Part shown: piece by piece, positions 59,330-64,000 of the stretch
How positions within the stretch are numbered: position 1 is the first letter of the stretch
How the letters are laid out: every line of letters starts with the position of its first letter
From: Stieleria magnilauensis
GTDB lineage: Bacteria > Planctomycetota > Planctomycetia > Pirellulales > Pirellulaceae
NCBI GenBank assembly: GCA_007753675.1
Contig: CP036432.1
Span: 10,635,381-10,699,380 of the forward strand
DNA: 64,000 nt
Reading direction: 5' to 3'
Notes under the pieces: model-generated
The model's input: only the letters and a program-made list of their open reading frames with translations
What the model was told of the DNA's origin: nothing
Database searches by the model: none
Position numbers and translations under genes: made by a program

Positions 59330-60259
59330 TCAGCTCAACTCGGGACTCGGCGCCCCGTTTTGGTAGACACTTTGCACCTTGGCGATCCGCTGAATGAACT
59401 GTTCGATCGTCGGCGTTCGCTCTTCGACTTTGGGGTGCATCAACTGCATCACACCGCGGGCCAACGAGGGATCGACGTTGGGGCAGACATCGACCAGCGG
59501 TTTGGGGGGCGAGGTGTCGTGATGCAGGGCCGCCCGTCCGCTGACAACATCCCCCTGCCAGGGATGGCAAAAGGCGATCAAACAGTAGAACGTGACGCCG
59601 AGCGAGAACAGATCGACGCGTTTATCGGTCGGCCGTCGGCGGACGATTTCGGGCGACATGTAAAGCGGCGTCCCGGTGCGGTTGCCGGGCACCATGAACG
59701 GCGGGGTGGCCGGCAGGGTCAGCCCAAAGTCGATCAGTTTGACGTCCTCGGACTCCGGCAGCAGGATGAAGTTGCGGGGGCAGATGTCACGGTGGATGAA
59801 GCCCTGGTTGTGCACATACTTGAGTGCTTCACACATCGAACGGATCAGCATCATTCGTTTGCCGGCGACATGATGTTCCTGCTTTTGGACGATGATGTTC
59901 TGCATGCTCGGCCCGGCAACGAACTCCATGATCAGAATCGGTTGCCCCTTGGTGGACATGCCGATTTCATAGGTTTCGACGACGTTGGGGTGGTGCATTT
60001 TCAGGGCGATTTGGCCCTCGGACGGTTTTTTCAGGTGGCGAAACCGGCTTTCGAACAGCTCCACCTTTTCCGGGTCCAGGATCTTGATCCCGACCAGGCG
60101 GCCGCCATGATCGTGGTCCTTGGCGACGACAAACTTGGCCATCGTGCCGGTGAACGCGGTCCGTTCCAGCGTGAACCGCTTTTGAATATCGATGCGTCCA
60201 CCGCTGCTGCTGCCGCCGCTGCCGCCGAGCATCGATTTGACGGAATCAAAAATCCCCAT
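59330..60259 (-). CDS. Hanks-type Ser/Thr protein kinase, next to accD
   Basis: The 309-residue protein is a complete kinase domain after a Gly/Ser-rich N-terminus of about 25 residues. It has the ATP lysine K59 (GIKILD), the catalytic loop HRDICPRN (H156, D158, N163), DFG at 177-179, and GTPLYMSPEIV. In the catalytic loop, Cys160 replaces the usual Lys after HRDL. It has no membrane segment or sensor domain. It lies 7 bases after accD and is almost certainly cotranscribed, so a role linked to fatty-acid synthesis is possible. Confidence 0.9.
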   Translation of the reverse strand: MGIFDSVKSMLGGSGGSSSGGRIDIQKRFTLERTAFTGTMAKFVVAKDHDHGGRLVGIKILDPEKVELFESRFRHLKKPSEGQIALKMHHPNVVETYEIGMSTKGQPILIMEFVAGPSMQNIIVQKQEHHVAGKRMMLIRSMCEALKYVHNQGFIHRDICPRNFILLPESEDVKLIDFGLTLPATPPFMVPGNRTGTPLYMSPEIVRRRPTDKRVDLFSLGVTFYCLIAFCHPWQGDVVSGRAALHHDTSPPKPLVDVCPNVDPSLARGVMQLMHPKVEERTPTIEQFIQRIAKVQSVYQNGAPSPELS

Positions 60260-60266
60260 GGATGAC

Positions 60267-61136
60267 CTACTTTCCGCAATAGTCGATCGCGCGGGCGATT
60301 TCAGTTTTCAGGTGTTTGCGATGCACAATTCGGTCGATGTAGCCGTGTTCCAGCAAAAACTCGCTGGTCTGGAACCCTTCGGGCAATTCAATTCCGATGG
60401 TCGCCTTGATCGTTCGCGGGCCGGCAAACCCGATCAAGGCTTTGGGTTCGGCAAACACCAAGTCTCCCAGGGAAGCGAAACTGGCGGCGACACCGCCCAT
60501 CGTGGGGTTGGTCAGGACGCTGATGAACAAGCCGCCCGCTTTGTCGTAGCGGGCCAGTGCGGCGCTGACCTTGGCCATTTGCATCAGCGACAAAATGCCT
60601 TCGTGCATCCGTGCCCCTCCGCCACTGGCGCTGATGATGATCAGCGGCAAGTCTTGCGTGGTCGCATGTTCGATCAACCGCGCCAAACGTTCACCCACCA
60701 CCGAGCCCATGCTTCCCATGATGAACGCGCTGTCGGTCACGGCGAGCGCGACGCGGCGGGCCCGAATCATGCCGGTCCCCGTGATCGCGGCGTCGGACAA
60801 ACCCGTTCGCTTTTGTTCCCCGACGAGTCGTTCGGCGTAGCGTTTGCGGTCGGAAAACTCCAGCGGATCGGTCGGTCGCAGGTGCTCGTTCATCGCCTCG
60901 AACGTGCCTTCATCGACCACCTGGACGATTCGATCGGCCGCCGAAACGTAAAAATGGTGGTCGCACTTGGGGCAGACGTTGAGTCGCTGTTCGACTTCTT
61001 TTTTGTAGACGCTGGTCCCACAACCGGGACACTTCAGCCACAAGCCTTCGGGGACGCCCCGTTTCTTGGGTGGCTCCTGGGGGGAATCGCTAGGTTCGGG
61101 CATGGTAGAATGAGGCTGAGATTCGAGGGTGTCCAT
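60267..61136 (-). CDS. accD: Acetyl-CoA carboxyltransferase beta subunit
   Basis: The 289-residue protein has an N-terminal zinc ribbon CPGCGTSVYKKE through CPKCDHHF (C36, C39, C55, C58) and the crotonase-like carboxyltransferase core: SASGGGARMHEGILSLMQM and SVLTNPTMGGVAASFA are diagnostic. With AccA it transfers carboxyl from carboxybiotin to acetyl-CoA to make malonyl-CoA. accA is not in the window. An ATG 33 bases later is an alternative start. The promoter region is shared with the divergent FAD oxidoreductase gene. Confidence 0.95.
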   Translation of the reverse strand: MDTLESQPHSTMPEPSDSPQEPPKKRGVPEGLWLKCPGCGTSVYKKEVEQRLNVCPKCDHHFYVSAADRIVQVVDEGTFEAMNEHLRPTDPLEFSDRKRYAERLVGEQKRTGLSDAAITGTGMIRARRVALAVTDSAFIMGSMGSVVGERLARLIEHATTQDLPLIIISASGGGARMHEGILSLMQMAKVSAALARYDKAGGLFISVLTNPTMGGVAASFASLGDLVFAEPKALIGFAGPRTIKATIGIELPEGFQTSEFLLEHGYIDRIVHRKHLKTEIARAIDYCGK

Positions 61137-61425
61137 GCGAAAGAATCGAAGCGTTTCGGGCGATCGGCTTGCAGTGGAGTGGTGGAGCGCGCAGGCTGTC
61201 CGTCGGCCTGTCTGGCCACGTAGTTTAGCTGATGACGTCGTTTTTCTCAGCCCCTAATTGAAATCCAACCTCGCGATCGGGCGGTCTGTCCTTGGGCGGT
61301 ACGATTTCTCTGGCCGAGCGAAACGCTGAAATCTCCGAGAATCGATGTCCAAATTGGGCGTTTGCTCCACTAACGAAGTATCCTGCCCAACCCCCTTTCC
61401 TCCCTACTGTTTCCGACTCACAACC

Positions 61426-63750
61426 ATGATTGGCAATCTCTCCAAATCACGATTCCGGGGCTTCCTGGCACCATTGGCCGTGCTGGTGGCGGTTTGCACG
61501 CCGCACCTCGTGTTGAATTCGGCCCCCGCGGCCGAGATCTTTGTCGAAACCGAGAGTTTTGACGATCCCGGCGGGTGGAAATTGGACACCCAGTTCATCC
61601 AGCAGATGGGGTCTCCCTACCTGCTCGCGCACGGACTGGGCACGCCGGTCGACGACGCCGTGACCCAGATCGACGTGAAACAACCCGGGACCTACCGCGT
61701 CTGGGCCCGCACCTTCGACTGGGTAGCTCGCTGGGACGCCCCCGGGCACCCTGGCAAATTCCAAATTCAGATCGGTGACCAAACGCTCGACGAAACCTTC
61801 GGCACCGAGGGTGCGACGTGGGGCTGGCAAGACGGGGGAACGATCCAGCTGTCCCAAGGAAAAACGGAACTGCGGCTGAAAGACTTGACCGGATTTGACG
61901 GCCGTTGCGATTGTCTTTACCTGACGACGCAACTCGACAGCGACCCACCGCCACCGGCCGACAAGGTGTTGTCGGATTGGCGACGGAAGCAATTAGGGTT
62001 GCCCGACGAGCCGCTCCAACGTGGACCGTATGACTTGGTGGTCGTCGGTGGCGGTTACGCCGGCATGGGCTCGGCAATCAGCGCCGCCCGGATGGGATGC
62101 CGCGTCGCCCTGATCCAAGATCGTGGTGTCTTGGGAGGCAACGGATCGAGCGAGGTGCGTGTCTGGGCGATGGGCAATATCCGCCGCGGGAAGTTCCCCC
62201 GGATCGGCGAGATCATCGAGGAGTTCGCCGACCAAGCGACCAAATCACCCGGCCGCTATGAGGAGTTCGGCGATGATCTGAAAGAACGCGTCGTTCGCGC
62301 CGAGCCCCAGATCGATCTGTGGCTCAATCACCACGCCTTCGATGCCGTCGTCCAAGACAATCACATCGTCTCGGTCGATGCGCTCAACACGAAAACCGGC
62401 GAGGTCGTTCGCATGCTCGGAGACCGTTTCGTCGATTGCACCGGTCACGGTTGGCTGGGCCAATTCGTCGGTGCCGATAGCGACATGGCGCCCGATGGCC
62501 GAATGGGGATGAGCAACATGTGGCGATGGGATGAAACCGATTCACCGAAGTCGTTTCCTGAAACGCCGTGGGCGCTGGATTTGGAAATGCAAGACTTTCC
62601 CTATCCCCGCGACCACCACGGTCAGTGGTTCTGGGAAAGCGGTTTTGACAAGGACGCGATCGGTGACGCCGAAGGCATCCGCGACTGGAATTTGCGCGCC
62701 GTCTACGGCGCGTTCAACGCCATGAAGAACCGCGACGGCGCCGCCGATCACAAGACCGCCGTCCTCAGTTGGGTCGCCTACGTCGGTGGCCCACGCGAGA
62801 GCAATCGGTTGCTCGGGGACGTCGTTCTGACCCAGGATGACATCGTCGCCAAACGCGATTTCCCCGATGGCTGTGTCCCCAGCACCTGGTCGATCGACCT
62901 GCATTACCCCAAGGAACAATACGCCAAAAAATATCCCGACAACCCGTTTATCAGCGTCGCCGTCCATGACCGCCGCGTCGATCGATCCTACGGTTACCCC
63001 GTCCCCTATCGCTGTTTCTACAGCCGGAACATCGACAACCTGTTCATGGCCGGACGAAACGTCAGCGTCACCCACGAAGCCCTCGGCACCGTTCGCGTGA
63101 TGAAGACCTGTGGCATGATGGGCGAAGTCGTCGGCAAAGCGGCATCGATCTGCGCCCTTCGCGATTGCACCCCACGCGACGTTTATCAAAACCACCTCGA
63201 TGAGCTGCTGGAATTGTTGGAATTGCCGGGCAAGGCGCGTCGCAGCACTCCGTCGGCTCCGATCACGATCGACGAAGGGGCACTGCCACGGGCATCCAAA
63301 TTCGGCCCGATGACCGGCCAAGATCCGGCGTCCTTCGAAGGCATCGTGATCGACGATCGTGAAGCAGAGCTGAAGGGGAAATGGACCAGCGGCGGCGGCC
63401 GAAATGATCGATATGTCGCCTACAGCTACAAGTACGCCGGCCCGGGCTCGGGGGCCCAAGCGACCTACACGCTCAAAGCCCCGCGAAGCGGTCGATTTCA
63501 AATCCTGGTCGGTTGCTCTCCGGCCGATGACCGTTTCAACAATCGCGCCACCGATGCTCCGGTTGAGATTCGAATCGGAGATCAAGTGGTAACCGAGAGC
63601 GTGAACTACCAGGGAACCGAGGACCGCCAGTTCACGCCGGTCGCGACCATCGACGTCGAAAAGGACGAAGAAATCAAAGTCGTGATCTTGACCGAACAAG
63701 CCAACGGTCTGGTGCATCTGGATGCCGTCCAGATGATTCCGGCAAAGTGA
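61426..63750 (+). CDS. Secreted FAD-dependent oxidoreductase with flanking beta domains
   Basis: I start at MIGNLSKSRFRGFLAPLAVLV, which gives a signal peptide ending near SAPAA-EI; an ATG 81 bases upstream would bury it. The 774-residue protein has an N-terminal beta-sandwich of about 160 residues, then an FAD-binding fold with YDLVVVGGGYAGMGSAISAAR and a second dinucleotide contact NLFMAGRNVSVTHEALG. The C-terminal 130 residues form another beta-sandwich. It belongs to the FAD_oxidored family common in planctomycetes; the substrate may be a sugar or polyol, but this is unproven. Confidence 0.85.
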   Translation: MIGNLSKSRFRGFLAPLAVLVAVCTPHLVLNSAPAAEIFVETESFDDPGGWKLDTQFIQQMGSPYLLAHGLGTPVDDAVTQIDVKQPGTYRVWARTFDWVARWDAPGHPGKFQIQIGDQTLDETFGTEGATWGWQDGGTIQLSQGKTELRLKDLTGFDGRCDCLYLTTQLDSDPPPPADKVLSDWRRKQLGLPDEPLQRGPYDLVVVGGGYAGMGSAISAARMGCRVALIQDRGVLGGNGSSEVRVWAMGNIRRGKFPRIGEIIEEFADQATKSPGRYEEFGDDLKERVVRAEPQIDLWLNHHAFDAVVQDNHIVSVDALNTKTGEVVRMLGDRFVDCTGHGWLGQFVGADSDMAPDGRMGMSNMWRWDETDSPKSFPETPWALDLEMQDFPYPRDHHGQWFWESGFDKDAIGDAEGIRDWNLRAVYGAFNAMKNRDGAADHKTAVLSWVAYVGGPRESNRLLGDVVLTQDDIVAKRDFPDGCVPSTWSIDLHYPKEQYAKKYPDNPFISVAVHDRRVDRSYGYPVPYRCFYSRNIDNLFMAGRNVSVTHEALGTVRVMKTCGMMGEVVGKAASICALRDCTPRDVYQNHLDELLELLELPGKARRSTPSAPITIDEGALPRASKFGPMTGQDPASFEGIVIDDREAELKGKWTSGGGRNDRYVAYSYKYAGPGSGAQATYTLKAPRSGRFQILVGCSPADDRFNNRATDAPVEIRIGDQVVTESVNYQGTEDRQFTPVATIDVEKDEEIKVVILTEQANGLVHLDAVQMIPAK

Positions 63751-63768
63751 CCGACGGCTGACGTGACG

Positions 63769-63801
63769 CATGCAGGACGGAATGACATTCCGTCCTGCAT
63801 G
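63769..63801 (+). terminator. Perfect hairpin after the FAD oxidoreductase gene
   Basis: The arms CATGCAGGACGGAATG (63769-63784) and CATTCCGTCCTGCATG (63786-63801) are perfectly complementary around a single A. It lies 18 bases after the stop codon. There is no U-run, so a stem-type terminator or palindromic repeat are both possible. Confidence 0.5.
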
Positions 63802-63910
63802 GTTGCCGCGCACTCATCGGCAGGCCAGATCAAACTTGCCAGTCGTCTCTGATCCCGTTCTAATTCCCGTTCTGCGTCAATCGACCACGGAACCAAAGAA
63901 CGGAAGGCAG

Positions 63911-64000
63911 ATGAGTCAAACGAAGACCCGATCGGCACCATCAGGTGTCCGACGCAAACAAGGCAACGTCTTCCACCAGCGACTCGGGTCGTTGACGTTT
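63911..64000 (+). CDS. Start of a gene running off the window
   Basis: ATG at 63911 has GGAAGG 4 bases upstream, and its frame stays open for all 30 visible codons to the window end. The visible residues are basic and polar, beginning MSQTKTRSAPSGVRRKQGN. No family can be assigned from this short stretch. Confidence 0.5.
   Translation, partial: MSQTKTRSAPSGVRRKQGNVFHQRLGSLTF

Noticed and set aside
58002..59366. A 454-residue open frame opposite speA
   Set aside because: It is antisense to the well-supported arginine decarboxylase, with atypical residues and no family similarity.
62542..63813. A 423-residue open frame on the - strand opposite the FAD oxidoreductase
   Set aside because: It is a shadow frame; the opposite strand has a signal peptide and FAD motifs.
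1..64000. tRNA or rRNA genes
   Set aside because: No cloverleaf with a GTTCGA-type T arm or rRNA core was found in any intergenic gap on reading; a covariance search would be decisive.

Overview
The window comes from a GC-rich bacterial chromosome that is almost certainly a planctomycete of the Pirellulaceae (Rhodopirellula-like). This is an inference from gene content: a DUF1549/DUF1553 protein with Big-like domains, planctomycete cytochrome c-WD40 fusions, PPC-domain proteins, a DUF6807 (PmoA-like) protein, a Hanks-type kinase next to accD, K+-type membrane pyrophosphatase, and many palindromic intergenic repeats. No rRNA, tRNA or CRISPR array was seen. About 50 genes are supported.

Layout. 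1-6.9 kb: three secreted planctomycete proteins (PPC domain; DUF1549/1553; cytochrome c-WD40-coiled coil). 7.6-11.5 kb (-): membrane pyrophosphatase and an APP1-like (DUF2183) phosphatase. 11.7-14.2 kb: a PQQ-propeller protein and a UPF0158-nucleotidyltransferase fusion. 14.2-16.8 kb (-): two CBS-pair proteins and NDH-2. 17-23.7 kb: zinc-ribbon protein, S9 peptidase, cupin, M19 dipeptidase, agmatine deiminase and a small basic protein. 24.4-30.3 kb: hpf, a PTS IIA(Ntr)-like protein, HPr and enzyme I with no sugar permease, then a DUF2344 protein overlapping RNase E/G; this looks like a regulatory PTS with ribosome hibernation. 30.7-34.2 kb: DUF6807 protein and MetRS. 34.4-35.8 kb: a secreted thioredoxin-trypsin fusion.

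35.9-48.7 kb holds a nearly complete type II secretion operon (D, two accessory genes, E, F, G, H, I, J, K, C, L, M, TPR lipoprotein), with most genes coupled by 4-nt ATGA or GTGA overlaps. The two accessory genes between gspD and gspE are a 78-residue protein and a nucleotidyltransferase-fold protein whose first catalytic Asp appears lost. Palindromic repeats have landed at the F/G and I/J junctions. A 21-bp GGGGACAGACCCC array separates this operon from fxsA.

49-64 kb: FxsA, an alpha/beta hydrolase, SerRS, a complete IS110-family element with a plausible bridge-RNA region, an M20 dipeptidase, ClpS-MtaB, arginine decarboxylase, kinase-AccD, and a secreted FAD oxidoreductase. SpeA and agmatine deiminase supply the first two steps of an arginine-to-polyamine route. 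Best candidates for new biology are the pair inside the secretion operon, the UPF0158-nucleotidyltransferase fusion, the thioredoxin-protease fusion, the ClpS with altered pocket residues, the IS110 element sitting on one arm of a palindrome, and the repeat families.
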